Shown in pieces: positions 8,172-21,482 of a stretch of DNA of 64,000 nt. The stretch is taken from the NCBI RefSeq assembly GCF_027943255.1, contig NC_072894.1, positions 132,423,601-132,487,600 of the forward strand, in the 5' to 3' direction. The position numbers and the translations under genes are program-made. How positions within the stretch are numbered: the stretch's first letter is position 1; each line of letters opens with the position of its first letter. The notes under the pieces are model-generated. The model did not search any database. It was given only the letters and a program-made list of their open reading frames with translations, and was not told the DNA's origin. This DNA comes from Anastrepha obliqua (lineage: Eukaryota > Arthropoda > Insecta > Diptera > Tephritidae).

Positions 8172-11100
8172 TATTTTATATTGCTCACGGGCTTTTGTGA
8201 CGATTTTTTCATCGCTTGGTGAAATACCGAATAATTAAATATGTAACAAATATCTCTTATATATATATAACTTATACATATGCATAACTTATATGTATAG
8301 ATGTATGTATATTATGTACGTAAATTGAAAAGGCTTTTATATTTCTACTATGACTTTGAAATTCTCAGCAGTTGCAATCAAGCTCAACCCCGTATTTTCT
8401 TAACTGCTTTTGAATACCACATATTTTCAATTACACAATCTTATGAAATGCATTAACTAGGAACAATAACACCTACATATCTATGGATTCACATAGTATG
8501 CACACACACATATACATATTTATGTTTAAACAAAGGATTTCGTGATCTCAAGCAGAGTATTTCAAAATAATTGTATCCTATTTTTAAAAATTAAATTATA
8601 ATTTATACCTCTTTGGCTTATGTATGTATATATATGTATGTATGTATTATATACTTCCTTGAACAAGTTAAATTATCAAATAAAAATTGCTTTTTAGTAT
8701 CATTTTCTTTATATAATAGTAGGGGCTATTGTACAGCGCTTCTACAAAATGAATAAGAAACGTCAATAAAAAAAATTAAATTAAATTTACTAAAACATTA
8801 AATTAAATTAAATTCAAAAGAAAATTTTTTATACAAAAAATCATAAAAAATATTGTATAAAAAAAAAAAAAATTATTTTTGGGTGCCAGCTTTCCAATCG
8901 AACCAAAGCTTTTCACTTTAATGATCAGATTTCTAGAATGATAGATGACAACAGCGAAACGATTATTAAAGCTTAAAAAAACTTAAACTTAAGAAATCTG
9001 CAATCAAGTTTTGCAAAAATCAGCCAATAAGTAAATAAATAAGATTTTTAGAGATACCTTCAACGCGGTCCAGCAAAACCAAAAATAAACCCAAAATTAT
9101 TCTGTAGAAGCCAAAAATTTAGACAATTTTTTGTTTTGGTCCATATATGTATACATGTATACATACAAACACACACATAAAGAAAAAAAATCCTTTTTTG
9201 TTCTGAAATTTTAAACCTTCACCTTTAATAAATGTAGTTTTTATTATATTAAGAATATGTGGCAAGTCCATTCATTTCATTTGATAGCTGCATTTTTTTC
9301 AATTGTTTTTTTTTCTATTTTTTTTTTATATTAATTTTTTTAAATTGTTATTTTTATTGACAAAAGTCGCACGCAATTAATTTCCGAATCCCATTTTTGA
9401 CCGTTGCACATGTCTACATAAATATTAGTATATTCTTCACAAAATATTCTTCTTTGGAATACTCCAAATATTGTTTTTCATCGTTTAAGTTAATGAAGGA
9501 ATGCTTGCCACAATTGCAAAGACAAACATATGTATACACACTATCCTTTCAGTAGGGGAGTTAGCGATCACTGCATATTCATCGCTGAAATCAGATATGA
9601 ATCATCAGCTCATGAATTTAGACAAGAATGTCAAGCGAACGCGGGAGGGGATGAGAGCGTAGCACTCGTAATTTATCTCGTCGCGTAAATATAACAAAAA
9701 ATGCCTTTTGCAAATATTTATGCCACTTATGCTAAGCAAAACAAAGAAAAAAACATTTCATCATAACGTCCGAGTCCTTTTGTACCGAACAGAACATAGA
9801 GCCTAACCACATTTACTGTCTCGACACTACTAAATGTAATACTGTTAATTTTTTCTTGCTTTAAATTTTTTACTCATTAGAACTGTTTTTTTATCTCTTG
9901 CAAAAATGCTGCCACGCAATGTCAAGAAACTCGATACTCCAAGCACTAAAAAAAGTAAATTCAAAATTGTATTTATTTATTATTGCATTTATTTGTTTAA
10001 AATGCAAAAAATTAAATAATAAAAAATATAATTTCACCTGCAATTGTGCTGGTGATGAAGATCATCGAAATTACCGGTGATTGATTAAACATCAGTTGTA
10101 AATTTCGACTTTGTAGTGCTGAGAAATCACCGTGAATTCAGCACTTATGTACATTCCACCCATGAATTCACTCCTGATTGGCATTGCTAAGAATCATGCC
10201 TGAGCATCCTACTACTTTTTATTATTTCCTATAGTTTTAGGGAGAAACAGCGGGAGGTTTCTACTACTTGCCAGAGTTAAATTCATTAAGAAAGTAAGTC
10301 GCACTCTAAGTACTTGCACTGAAAAATGCAAAACTGTGGGAGTTACAGCACTTTTACTGAAGGTATTTTGACTGTTTTGGTGTTTTACAGGTGATTTTCA
10401 TGATTTTTTTTGGAGTTATGGCACTTTTACTATGATTTCATCTGTCGTTTAGTTGTAGACACATAAACGGTAAAAAATTATAAAGTGTTTTAAAACTATT
10501 GATTACATAAAACTTTATTAAACTCTGACAAAGCGATATTTTTATTACCATCCGCAGACCATGAAACACCGACAGTGCTGTCACTTCTTCAGCAGCGCAG
10601 GTCAGCAATCACTCAGGTGATTCACCTCGAAGTCACGGTACTGCCTTAAGTATGTATGTACAATTCATAGCTAGGCTTTCCCCCTGGCTACATATTTATG
10701 AAGCTACCATAGTAGTGCTCGTATTACTGGCCCTCCTGACGAAGTGAATAAGCAAACATTCAACTGCCACAGCAACATACTAAATGTGTGTAGATGTATT
10801 TTTATGTGCAGCTGAATGCATAACATTTTCTGAAAATTATTTCACTTTCGCCATTGCATTGGAGTAATAAAAGCAACTACTACATAATTCGTTGGAAGAC
10901 TTTTTAGCAACAGCAAGCGCAGCAACGCCAAACGTGAACGCAGCGAACGTGGAAAACTCTTCCGGAAAGCTCTACGACTTTGCTGGATTTTATAGTATGT
11001 ATATACAAACATATTTTAATTTCTTTGATTTTCACTTTGTGTGCATGTGGATATGTGTGAAGGCATGTATGTGTGTGTGTCGTACAATTAAAGTTGGTTT

Positions 11101-11639
11101 GTCGATTACTTGGCTAGTTAGTTGGCTGGTGGGTCGGTTGGTTAGTTGGCTCTTTGCTGATCGCCGAGGTCTTTAAACTTTGTTGGTTATGTGACGTTAC
11201 CACATTGTTGTTGTACACATACGCACCGGCCACATTGTAAGCGTCACCGCATTTATGTTGACTCTTTCACAACGGAAATGTTGTAATCAAAAGAAATGTG
11301 AAAGTTTTTATTTTTTCACTTTGCTATTTGGTTGTTTGTTTGTAATGCTTCGATACGCAAAAACCCGTCAATACAAAAATTTATTGACATTATGAAATCA
11401 CATTGAACCAATACCGTTTGGTCTGGTTGTAATAGCATCAGCGAACTTTCTAACGATCGATGCATGAAATTAGAATTGAACGCAATTTTTTAGGGAAGGC
11501 GAATTAGATGGATTGGCTTGTGTAAATGAAATGGTGCAGTTACCCACAAATAGAGAAAGTGACTTTGAGGTAAACGCAAAATTATTCAAAATCTAGACAG
11601 GGTTCGGAAAACAAATAAATATTTAAAGCAAGCATTTGC
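8172..11639. other. Non-coding AT-rich DNA, nothing recognised
   Basis: No convincing gene. CATA/TATG microsatellites occur at about 8260-8320, 8505-8530, 8620-8650 and 9147-9180, with long A/T runs at 8760-8880 and 9300-9350. Around 10.33-10.44 kb two related blocks (GGGAGTTACAGCACTTTTAC and TGGAGTTATGGCACTTTTAC) form a loose direct repeat about 90 bases apart. The 94-codon open frame at 10892-11176 has no recognisable motif and runs into a GTTGGTTAGTTGG tract. Confidence 0.5.
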
Positions 11640-12320
11640 TTAAAATTTCTTAACCGTATAAGACTTTAAAAAAATAAACATTTTTAAAATTAAAAAAAAA
11701 AATGTTACCCAAAAACACTAAACAAACTACTTTAATTAGTTTCTCATCTATTGGGCCAATTGTATCATATTTGCACTGTTTTCAGCCGGTTTAAGACCGT
11801 TAAAAAATAAAAAGGTTTCAAAATTCTGGTAATATTTTACCATGAAGCACTAAAGACATTTTTGAAATTAGTTCCTCATCTGTGGTTACTCGTTGTGACA
11901 GGGTTTTCGACTGTTTATGACCTTTAAAAAAAGTTTTAAAATGTACACAAAATTTTACGCAAAAACACTAAAGAAATTTTTGGAATAAGTTTCTCATCTA
12001 TTTGGCTCACTCTTTGGGACATTTGAATAGACTTGTCATATGCCATATTTGCAGCATTTTCATACCGTTTAAGATCTTTTAAGTACAAATAAACAGTTTT
12101 AAAATGTACAAAACATGTTAACCAAAAACACTAAAGAAATTAAAAAAAAAAATTTTTAATCTGTTTGTCGACTCGTTGTGACATTTGATTGAACTTTTGT
12201 CATTTTTGCGCAGTTTTCGGACGATTTAAAAAAAAATAAACAGCTTCAAAATTTTAGAAAAATTTTACCTAGAAAACTAAAGAAATCTTTCAAATTAGTT
12301 TCTTATTTATTTGACTCACT
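11640..12320. repeat. Degenerate tandem array, ~120-160 bp units
   Basis: About five units share the order AAAAACACTAAAGAAATTTT, AGTTTCTCATCTATTTG, ACTCGTTGTGACATTTGA, GCAGTTTTC, a GACCGTTTAAA-like block and TAAACAGTTTTAAAAT. The CACTAAAG landmark occurs near 11712, 11848, 11965, 12129 and 12276, spacings of roughly 115-165 bases. Divergence between units is high, so the array is old. No coding content. Confidence 0.65.
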
Positions 12321-15300
12321 CAAACAAAAAAAATATATATATATGTATGTATATATAGAGAATATAAAACTCCCAGAGATACAGAATATTTAGTTGAACG
12401 TGCGTGATTAAGTAGTCGGAATGAAATACCTTCATGTGTAAAAGCCAAGCTGAGCAAATCTACCGGTTTGAAAGGCAATCTGAGTAGATTTGTATGAAGT
12501 GTCATATTTGCATAAGTACAACGTGACCACAGTATTGTAGCTAGAAACTTTGCTTATTTAAAAGTTATTTGTTCGATATTTATTAACACATACTGGAAAA
12601 CAACCGTTTGCAACTAGAAGTAAATTCAATACCGTTCTATTATTTCGTACATACATACATACATACATTATCATATATAAATACATGGCGTGTATACACG
12701 TCTTTAAAAATATGTAGCTGCACAAAAATAACTTCTATACAGTCAATCGCAAATAATTCATACAAAAATTAGACAAAAAAAAACTTAAACTTTCTTATTA
12801 TTTAAGTTCATCAAGATAGCTCAGACGAAAGATCTAATAAATATCCAAAGTCTATTTCATATCTCCTTGCCGTTCAATTAGTTAACGATAATTGTTCAAT
12901 TGTTATTGCTGTAGTCTGATGATAATTCATGTGAAATAATTTCGCCGCAAAAACGCAGACTTCACGGCGTAATCAACATTTTCTCCACTCTAGCGCTCAT
13001 TTGCTTACTTTACATAGTGGCGCCCATACGTGCACAAGTGTATGTGTATGCATGTAGATGTGCCTACTTTTGTTGTTTAATGTTTAGCCTGGGGGTCGTG
13101 ATTATTGTTTGTTGACATACACAAAACAAGTTGCCAATAACAGGAATTGTTGCGCTGCCCGGCTAAATAATGATGGAATTTTGTGACAGATAGCCAATTG
13201 CGGTCTTCGATAGCGTTTTGCTACAATGTGGTATGTATGTATGTGCATCTGCATGCATGCAGGTATGATGCGCGGTTACAGTATTTCTGTTAATCTCTGA
13301 CATGTTACCATTAACAGACGTATTTGCGGCGATATAGGCGTTCAGAGATGCAATGGGGTGCTGAGTATTTCTGTCAATTACAAATTTAGTATATTCATAT
13401 AAATTTAGTCTACGAAAGTACAAGTTTCGTATAAACTATAGCAAATAAAAAGTTTATTACTAAAAGCACTAAAAATTAATTACACAAACTATTGAAAGTC
13501 AGAGAAACATATTCGTTTTAAGCCTATGCAGAAAAGGAAAAAGTAATAAAAAAATATTTGAAATATAAAATAAATAAATAAAATACAATAAAGTAAAAAT
13601 ATAAGAAATTATCTCCGCTAATTTACATACTTTGATTTTTCATGCCTTTAAGGATAATCTTTGTAAAACATTTTACGTATAGCAATTAAAAACTTTGATG
13701 TTACGACTTCCATTTTTTTTAGATTGGCTTAAAGCTGTTGAAACCACCAATATGGCAGTGCTCTTTCTAGAAATAATTTTTAATTATATTTTATTTTCAA
13801 AGTCTTCTTTTGTTGTGACTGAAAAAATTGTTGTTTTTATTTAAAATAAAAACCCAATTCTATAACTAATTTTTTATAAAGAAATTGTATTTTACTTTTT
13901 AATTTTGATTTTGTTGTAATTAAAAACATTATTTTTTTATTTAAAATAAAAATCTAATTCAATAAATAAGCCAATTCAATAAATGCGCCAATGCTTATTC
14001 CATAAATAATTTTTTTTTCCAACTTTTTTTTTGTAATCAAAAAATATTTTTTATTTAAAATAAACATATTTTTTTGGCAACCTTTTGAAACCACTTTAAC
14101 CCACTGCTCGCCTCAATGTACACCAAGCGATGCCGCTAACAATCATAAAAGTACATGCATCTACATACACACATACATACATAGTACATTCGCTTTGCCC
14201 TATTCCGCTCAAGTGTTTATCAATTCACCAAAAACTTTGAATTGCAGAAGTTCATTGATCTCACAAAAGAAAGTTTCTTTCTCCAGCAGAAATTTTTCAC
14301 GCAAAGTAACCAAAACACTCATACACACATATGTACATATACGATTTGTTACCACTTTGCTGTTGACGTAATAAATTTCTTTTTTCGGCCATTTACCGCC
14401 AATTGTTTTTGTTTGTTGTCGGTTCAGCTGTTTTCTGTTTACAGTTGTGCATTGAGCACTGCGCTTTTTGGGGCCACAATGTGGACGGACAAAAAGATAG
14501 CTGTGAAATGATTCGGCCTATACGTCGACAGCAACAATCAGCAGCCAGCAGTTGACGTGGAAGTTGCGCGCGCCGTCACGGCTTATCACCGTCATTGGGT
14601 CAATGCACCTGTTGCTGTGTTGCTCCTATTAATTGGCGCACAGTTAATACGTAAATATGCACACATAAATATACACACATTAATACGTATTTGTGTTTTG
14701 CTATTGCATCGTCGCATGCGTGTTGCTCGTGAGATATTGGAATATTTACGCCAGTCGTGCGCTTTGGAAAGACTTTCTCCAACGCAACACAACAGTTGTC
14801 GCCACTTGGGCAAGCGATTATTCGTGAAGTTGCGGCAATTCGCTGGATTGTGTGTAAAATCGTGTCATTCAAGCAAATGAATCAAGGCTTATGTATGTCT
14901 GTGCATACACACATACATATGTATGTATGTATGTAATTTCAGGCGAAAAGTTGCCACACAAAATGCGGGGGAACTTCAATTTCTTCAAATTTTGTTGTGT
15001 GAAATTATGAAAGTCTTAAATGTACGTATGTAGGTATGTTTGTGTACGATGCTTAAAATCTATGCTGCGAAATCAGTGAATCATTTTAATAATTTTATGC
15101 CAGATTTTGATTTATTTGGTCATTATTTTTGCGTCAAGCGGAATCACGGCGATCGCAGTATACGAATAGATTTTTTTATGTTGATACTGATTTCGATGCT
15201 CACTATGGGCATTAAACATCAAAGGATGAAAAATTTTTTCAACAACAAGCGGCCCAATGGTGATGTTCGGAAATAATGGTGATGTTCTCGTACGCGATTA

Positions 15301-15480
15301 GATTTAGATTTATTGGAGGTTTACATTTAGACCTCATTTTCTTTTGTGCCCTCTACTCATCAAAACACCTCATCCAGACCCAGTTCCCTTATTAAGCTGA
15401 TGATAGAGCTTAGCGTATGTGCAACTAAGGAGAAATTGAGAGCGCAAAGTGGCATTTGATTTTGAGGAGAATTTATAAGT
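12321..15480. other. Non-coding DNA with A/T-rich repeats
   Basis: No convincing gene. An ACAT microsatellite is at 12649-12668. At about 13830-14070 the palindromic block TTTTTATTTAAAATAAAAA recurs three times, spaced roughly 100 bases apart. Open frames at 14557-14880 and nearby on both strands overlap each other, lack homology signals and are unlikely to be genes. A less AT-rich block at 15300-15420 (CATCCAGACCCAGTTCCCTT) may belong to the LINE relic that follows. Confidence 0.45.
12649..12668. repeat. ACAT microsatellite
   Basis: Five tandem copies of ACAT. Similar CATA/GTAT tracts recur throughout the window, for example at 26591-26610 and 37001-37019. Confidence 0.9.
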
Positions 15481-16075
15481 TTATACTGGATACATTTTAC
15501 GTCGCCCTGTTAACTTGAGTGATGTTGCCAAAAGTTTAACTAAGGCTAAACTAAAGAACTTTTACAGACAGATGTTGATGGTGCTTCGGCTGTTCTGCTT
15601 AAAAATTGTGTTTCCTATCCTCTCCAGTTAATCTTCAATAGTTCATTACTTACAGGTAATTTTATTGATGAGTGGAAATTGGCTTTTATTACACCAATTT
15701 TTGAAATTTTGAAAGCGAAAACAAGAATGATGTAAGTAATTGTGGACCTACATATTTCCAAGCTTGCGATTACCTCTAAGTTATTTGCATGTATTGCTGA
15801 AGATAAGATGTTTTCTGCAGTCAAAAGCTTAATTTGCCTCAATCAACACTGTTTCATTCCAAGTATATCTACTGGTTCAAACTGGGCTGTTTCCTCAGAA
15901 TATTGAATATCAGCTTTTCAAAAAGGTTTCCAGGTCGATGTTGTATACGGGTTTCTCTAAGGCTTTTGACAGAGTTTCGCATTCAATTCTTGTTAAGAAA
16001 TCAGCATGCCTTGGCTTCCATTCCCTATTTCTTCATTGGTTGGAGTTCTAACTCTTGAATCGTAGGAGTGTGACA
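15481..16075 (+). pseudogene. LINE reverse transcriptase relic, jockey-like
   Basis: Across three frames the plus strand encodes LLQTDVDGASAVLLKNC, SYPLQLIFNSSLLTG, EWKLAFITPIF, NKNDVSN and VVYTGFSKAFDRVSHSILV. These are the N-terminal and palm blocks of a non-LTR retrotransposon RT: the W-K-x-A-x-I-T-P-I-F-K block and the F-S-K-A-F-D-R-V-x-H catalytic motif A, whose first Asp is retained. The catalytic YADD region, the endonuclease and ORF1 are absent, and several frameshifts are needed. Clade assignment to jockey-like LINEs is from motif style only. Confidence 0.75.
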
Positions 16076-16149
16076 ACAGAGAAAACAAGAATTTTGTAAA
16101 ACCTCACAAATTAAAGTGGTCCCAAGTCAATTGAAATTCCATTGTCTCC

Positions 16150-16400
16150 TTCTCCTGTGTGGGGTGACTTGGTCACATTTTAAGAAGATATCCGAACGAC
16201 ATCACCCGTAATGCGATTGATTGGAACACGCAAGGTAGCCGACGCAGAGGCAGACCGTCACTAACCTAGAGAAAAACCTTACAAACGGAAATTGAAAGGA
16301 CAAACAAAAGTTGGAATGAACTAAACTGGCTGGCGTCCAACAGAAGCGAATGGAGAAAGCTTGTTGTGGCCCTTCGTGCCCTCGCGGAACCAATGGAACC
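16150..16400 (+). pseudogene. LINE ORF2 C-terminal fragment
   Basis: The plus strand reads LGHILRRYPNDITRNAIDWN-like sequence (with a frame change), then QGSRRRGRPSLT, then a stop and ERTNKSWNELNWLASNRSEW. The string G-x-R-x-R-G-R-P-x-x-T-W followed by K-x-W-x-E-x-x-W-L-A-x-N-R-x-x-W is characteristic of the C-terminal end of a widespread insect LINE ORF2. It does not fit directly onto the RT relic just upstream, so it may be a separate insertion. Confidence 0.65.
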
Positions 16401-16639
16401 TATATATCTCCTTCTCTTGACTTGGAAAGTTGAAAACTCATTGTCCTACGATGCATCCTCGAATCCACTTATTATTCACTTTTGACATTTTCCTCCTAAA
16501 AACACAGTATTAAAATATAATTTATTCGCTTAAATTATAAACTTTGCACTTTAATATTTACTGTCTTAATTTATATTTTTTTCTTTTATTTGAATATAAA
16601 TTCCTGCAAAATATTTATGTACGACATTACCGTAAAAAG

Positions 16640-17480
16640 AAACCGTTGACGCCTTATTTCCCGCATCTTGCCATTTCGTCTATCAGCTGTTGGTTTTTTT
16701 TTTTTTTTTGTGTTTTGTGGATGAGAGGGTTTAAAATGCCTAATGCATCATCAAAGCCGTCAGACTAAAAAACTCGCCTTCGTTTGGTACTGTCGCCCAC
16801 TCTGGAAACGCTTTCATATTACTTTAGAGTGGCGTTCCATCTTCCTCATTACAAGATCTATGCACATGTGCCTGCGTCCAGGTCTCGCTTTTTCACCCAG
16901 AGAATTTTTTCGGCGAAACCGCTAATGATCTTCCACGTTTCTTCACAGTGGTTATGTGACCGACTGTATGCCTTAACGTTCAACGTTCTTGTTCCCAGCT
17001 TCTTCAAGGTTTCGTGCTGTGAAGACTACTGCGATATCGTCTGCGTATCCGATTAGAAAGGTAGTATCGGGTATTTCTATATTGGATATCTCGTCATAAC
17101 TAATGTTCCATAGGTCGGCTTCGGAAGTGACGTCTATACATTGAAAACCCTCTAAGGTTTAATAGACGAGTTTGCGGTATCTTAAGTATGTATTTCCTCA
17201 CTGTGCACAGAAGGTATGCCGGAATTTTGAACCTTAGCTCTAAGGCGGCCAACCATCTCAGCTATTGAAAGCGTTCCTTACATCTAAGGTGGCAAAGACG
17301 ACTATGCTTCTGGATTGTATACTGCCCCGATTCGCTGCTCCTGCGCTGTTTATGACAGTTTCGATTGCCCCTATTGTAGACTTTCCACGTCTAAAGCCGT
17401 GCTGTCTTGCTGATGGTCCCCCGGCGCCCATAGATTGATTCGATTAGCAGATTTATATGGTTATGGTTACGGCCCCTGTA
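16640..17480 (-). pseudogene. LINE reverse transcriptase relic, R1-like, minus strand
   Basis: On the minus strand the relic reads STIGAIETV-like sequence as SIGAIETVINSAGAANRG, then SIVVFATLDVRNAFNS (motif A with Asp) and, at about 17027-17058, FLIGYADDIAVVFTARN, which contains the YADD catalytic box. A further stretch to about 16640 carries the degenerate C-terminal region. R1-type LINEs share the D-V-R-N-A-F-N-S motif A. Stops and frameshifts interrupt it between the blocks. It points opposite to the LINE relics at 15.5-16.4 kb, so at least two insertions collided here. Confidence 0.75.
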
Positions 17481-17489
17481 ACTGGATCT

Positions 17490-20400
17490 TTACTCTCACA
17501 ATCTGGCTCCGCATGGCCAAATCTTATAATCTATTATTGTTGATCACACGCACCTCATCTATTATTACGTCATGGCAAATTTAAACTCCTTTTCCGACCT
17601 TAACATGCACAATTAGTATTCTATCATTCTCGATATCGTCGTGGATGCTTATAACATTCATAGTTAGTATAATCCATGTCTCGCTATACAATCGCATTAA
17701 ATTAAGTCTTGTGATTTTTAGCAGTAAAATAATATTAGAATTTTCAATTGACTTGCACCATTCATATATCACAACTGTTCTGCAACGTTTTAATTTTGCT
17801 CAAAGAAGTGTAGTAAAAGATATGACATTCCATTTTTTTATAAGTAAAATGCCAGCAAAACATTCAGCTCCTTTCACTGTCAATTGCCCCAGAGATCAGC
17901 GTGCACCGCTTCACACCACAAATTAATTAAAACGACCTCAACACTTAAAAACCTGAAAGATGAAAGATGAACGAACACTGGTTGGTCGGGAGTATAAGTA
18001 AATGCGTGTTTACCTTTGTTGTTGCATACGTCGCAAAAGCGAATGATCTGTATAGTTATTTATGAATTGAACCTTCACTTACCGGACAGTTCAATGGCAC
18101 ACAACGAGACCGAAAAACATCGCCACAACTGAGTAGCATTAAAATAAATGAAAAGAAAAATTGCTATGGGTACGATAACCCAACTCAAGAACTATTAGTG
18201 ATGTATGGAAAGAGACGCACGTGCACACGTGCCAAATCACATGAATAATGGGGAATAAAAACGGGTAAAATTGAATTATGTTTACAAAAATTATAGCAAG
18301 ACAGCTTTGTATTTATGACCAGAGGCTTTCGTGCTTATCATTTTGTGCATTAAGCACCAAAATGAGTGCAATGTTGCCAAAAAGAGGTGGAGCGAATATT
18401 CATACATCTATACATACATCTGTACATACGCATGCGTGTATTTATTTATGTAGCTCCTAAATTTTGCCTGAATTTGGAAATGAAGTAACAAAGTTCGATA
18501 CAAAGGCACATAAATTAATTATTTAAAAATAACCATGATGGGAATAAAGCCAACCAACAACAACTGTGCGATTAATTCAAAGGCAAGGCATTCCTTCACA
18601 GGCGCGCAAATGATCATCGTCGTGGAGTACAGACAATCCAAAAGTAGTGAAATGGCACATGACAGACACAATCTGATTTATTTATAAAGCATTCGCTCGT
18701 TTATTTGTGCTTTCATTCATTTTGCAGCCAACAATTGGCATCGTATGACCAACGAAGTGGGAATAAAAAATTAAGAATTTCCTGACACTCCATTTGGCTG
18801 GCTGACTAACTCGAACGATTGGAATTCTAGAAATTCGAGCATGTGCCGCAGGCGAATACGAGCTGGCCGCCTATCGCAGCACTCGTCTCTCATGCCAGGC
18901 GGCGGGTACAGTAATGTACTAAATGTGCGAAATATGGTCATGCTGGAGTCATCATGCTTGAGTAGCTTTAATTTCATCACTACTTAAAACAGACGTGAGC
19001 ACAGAAGTACACACCTCCCAGACGCTTGATGACGAAGTCTCCCCAGTTTTACGACGTAGCAAGTATGACGCATACAACAACCAATGACGATATTTGCAGC
19101 CGGTTTGTATGTGCATACATATGTATGTATGTATGAATGTAGATATTTGCGCTCGGTCTGTTTGTGCTGGCAGTCACTCATTAAATTTCAAGAATCAACT
19201 GACCAATACAAAAGTTATATACTGAAAGCCTTAAAAAATAAAATAATAAAAAGTAGTATCAGCAACGCATGCGTCAACCATAAACGTACAGTTTGAGACG
19301 TCTAAGAACTTAGCAACAACTAACCAGCTAGTTGCTCACTAATTGAACAACAGTCGACTGCTGTACCTGGTTTGTTCCCAACACGCTCCAACTTTTATAA
19401 CAAGCCAATACTCATAAGAAATAAAAACAAAGAGAACGCGTCTGAAGGAAAAAAACCATTCGCGAAATCATTAAGATGTGTGTAGAAAAACAAAAAACTT
19501 GTGATCTTATGGAATATTTCATTTACTTCCTAGTGCGCATTTTCTCCGCCCGTTTCTTATTCGTTCCCAACCGCCATAAACACACATATGTATGTATCAT
19601 TTTGTTGTGACCGCTCTCACTCATGGGCAGAGTAATTGGAGAACAACGATCGCGTGTTGCGAGGGGAGAGCGCTACAATATCAACAAGTTTCTGTCATAG
19701 TATGCGCACTTTGCAGCTTACTGTAAAAAAGTGTATTATGTGTGCCCATTTACCTTTGCACTTGGGTTACTCTATTACTCAGCCGTTCGCCAAATGTTGC
19801 TAAAGTAACACATCGCTGTGATTTCTCCATCGTTGGAGCTTCGGAGCGCGCTCTTTTTTACACATTTTTTACACATTCAGTGCGATTCAATGGCGTCAGT
19901 TAAATTTAACGTTGCTTACGCGAATTTAAAATTTTGAAAATTTTCGTTACAAATGCAAAATTCGAATACTCTCGATAGCATAGCCAGCTGCCAAGGCAAC
20001 GTCAAGCTTTTTGTATGGCGCGTTGTTTGTTGATCGTTGTGGAGCATGAGTAAGTGTGTGTGGCGTGTGTATGAATGTTGTTAAAGTAGCAGAGACTGTT
20101 AAGTTAAGTAGTGCGCGCCTTTTGTTGCTGGGACAGTAGACGTTGGATTTTGAATTGAATTTTTGCGCGCAGCGATCAAGTGGCAGTTAATTTTTAAATA
20201 AACTCACGTCTTTTGGCCTGGTAGTTTCTAAATGTAAACATGCATATATGTATATATAATATATATTTATACAGTTAGGGACATAACTGTTCATACATCC
20301 CATGTATTTCGAATATTTTGGTCCATTAAATATTTACAAATCTTAAACACAGCTTAATTTAAAAAAAATTCGGTTTAGTTGAACCGTTGGCTGAGAAAAG

Positions 20401-20780
20401 AAACATTATACGATAGCTCGTCTTTGAACCATACAGATATCTCTTGATAGGCTCTAAAGGAATTTATGAGTAAACTAAGTTGTATTAGAACAAAAGAAAT
20501 CTGAATATTCCCCGTTACTTTCCCTAAATGTTCATTTCTGTGCATATTTACATATGTATGTATGTATATCGCTTTTATCCTCAGCATTATTGTTAATTAT
20601 CGGAAATAAAAATTATTTATAACTCTCCCTTATCCACCAATCATAATTCCATTAAATTTAAATCATTCAAAACCGAAACTATTTAAAATGCAAAAAAACT
20701 GCAGTGTTTTTTAAGAACTTGACTTAAAATGATAATCAAAACATAAATATAATCTGAATGAATTTTTTTGTATTATAATC
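17490..20780. other. Non-coding DNA, nothing recognised
   Basis: No convincing gene. Several short open frames (for example 17645-17926 plus, 18771-18980 minus) carry no known motif. 18.6-19.1 kb and 19.6-20.2 kb are locally less AT-rich and hold few simple repeats, so they could be old regulatory sequence, but nothing specific can be claimed. CATA microsatellites occur near 18405-18435 and 19110-19140. Confidence 0.4.
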
Positions 20781-21085
20781 TGGTAGATAATTTCATGGCA
20801 TTACATTTTTAAAATGAAATCCGGCATACATACATACATAATATACATATGTACGCAGCGGCTACGAATTACTCTATTTGTTCAGTCGAATTTTTGACTA
20901 CTTTTTCCAATAAATCTGGCCGTATGACGTCAACAGGGGCTGGAATATTGCAATAAATCGATTGTTAAGCGCGTTGTATGGCAAGTTGCGTCGTCTTTTC
21001 GTCGATGTTTAGCTGATAAATTTTTAGAAACATAAATTCGGTCAGTATGTCCCGATCGCGCCAGCCCTTCCCCATAACGGCAGTT
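20781..21085 (-). pseudogene. mariner (DD41D-like) transposase C-terminal relic
   Basis: Minus-strand translation in shifting frames gives DDATCHTTRLTIDLLQ, which corresponds to the second-Asp region QQDGATCHTSRATIDFLK at 5.05 kb, followed by PVDVIRPDLLEKVVKNSTEQ and MPDFILKM with CHEII, the usual C-terminal end of these transposases. Several stops are present and a CATA microsatellite has expanded near the C-terminus. Only the last third remains. Confidence 0.6.
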
Positions 21086-21478
21086 CTTTTGTCATTTCAA
21101 AAGAAATAAGAGCCAGTGATCCGCGAATGGATTTATATCTATTTTTGTCCAAAGTAAATTTTCAAAATTTTTAAGGTCAATTTGCCAAACCCTACTGAAC
21201 AGAAATGCCAACACAGTTTGCCATTCTCAACTGTCAAACCATAATTATCGATGTCGATAATTTTCATGCAGCTAAAAGAAAATCGATATTTTAGGAGTAT
21301 CAGAAGTTTATAAATTTTGTTGTTTAACTAAAACTATTCTAATATTGGATCGTCATAAAAGTTCTTGGACATATGACCAAAAATCGAGACGTTATAAAAC
21401 ACAACAACAACGAATTCAACCTCAACCGACACCGCCAGCTTGCCAATACATTTTTTATTATCAACCAGCGAAAATCAC
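21086..21478. other. Non-coding flank, nothing recognised
   Basis: AT-rich DNA between the mariner relic and the TTAA element. No motif was identified. Confidence 0.4.
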
Positions 21479-21482
21479 TTAA

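Noticed and set aside
14557..14880. 107-codon frame with overlapping frames on the opposite strand
   Set aside because: Three overlapping frames without motif. Codon use looks random, and a CATA microsatellite interrupts it.
19877..19900. TCAGTG/TCAGTT initiator-like sites
   Set aside because: No DPE at +28, no TATA and no downstream gene, so chance matches are likely.
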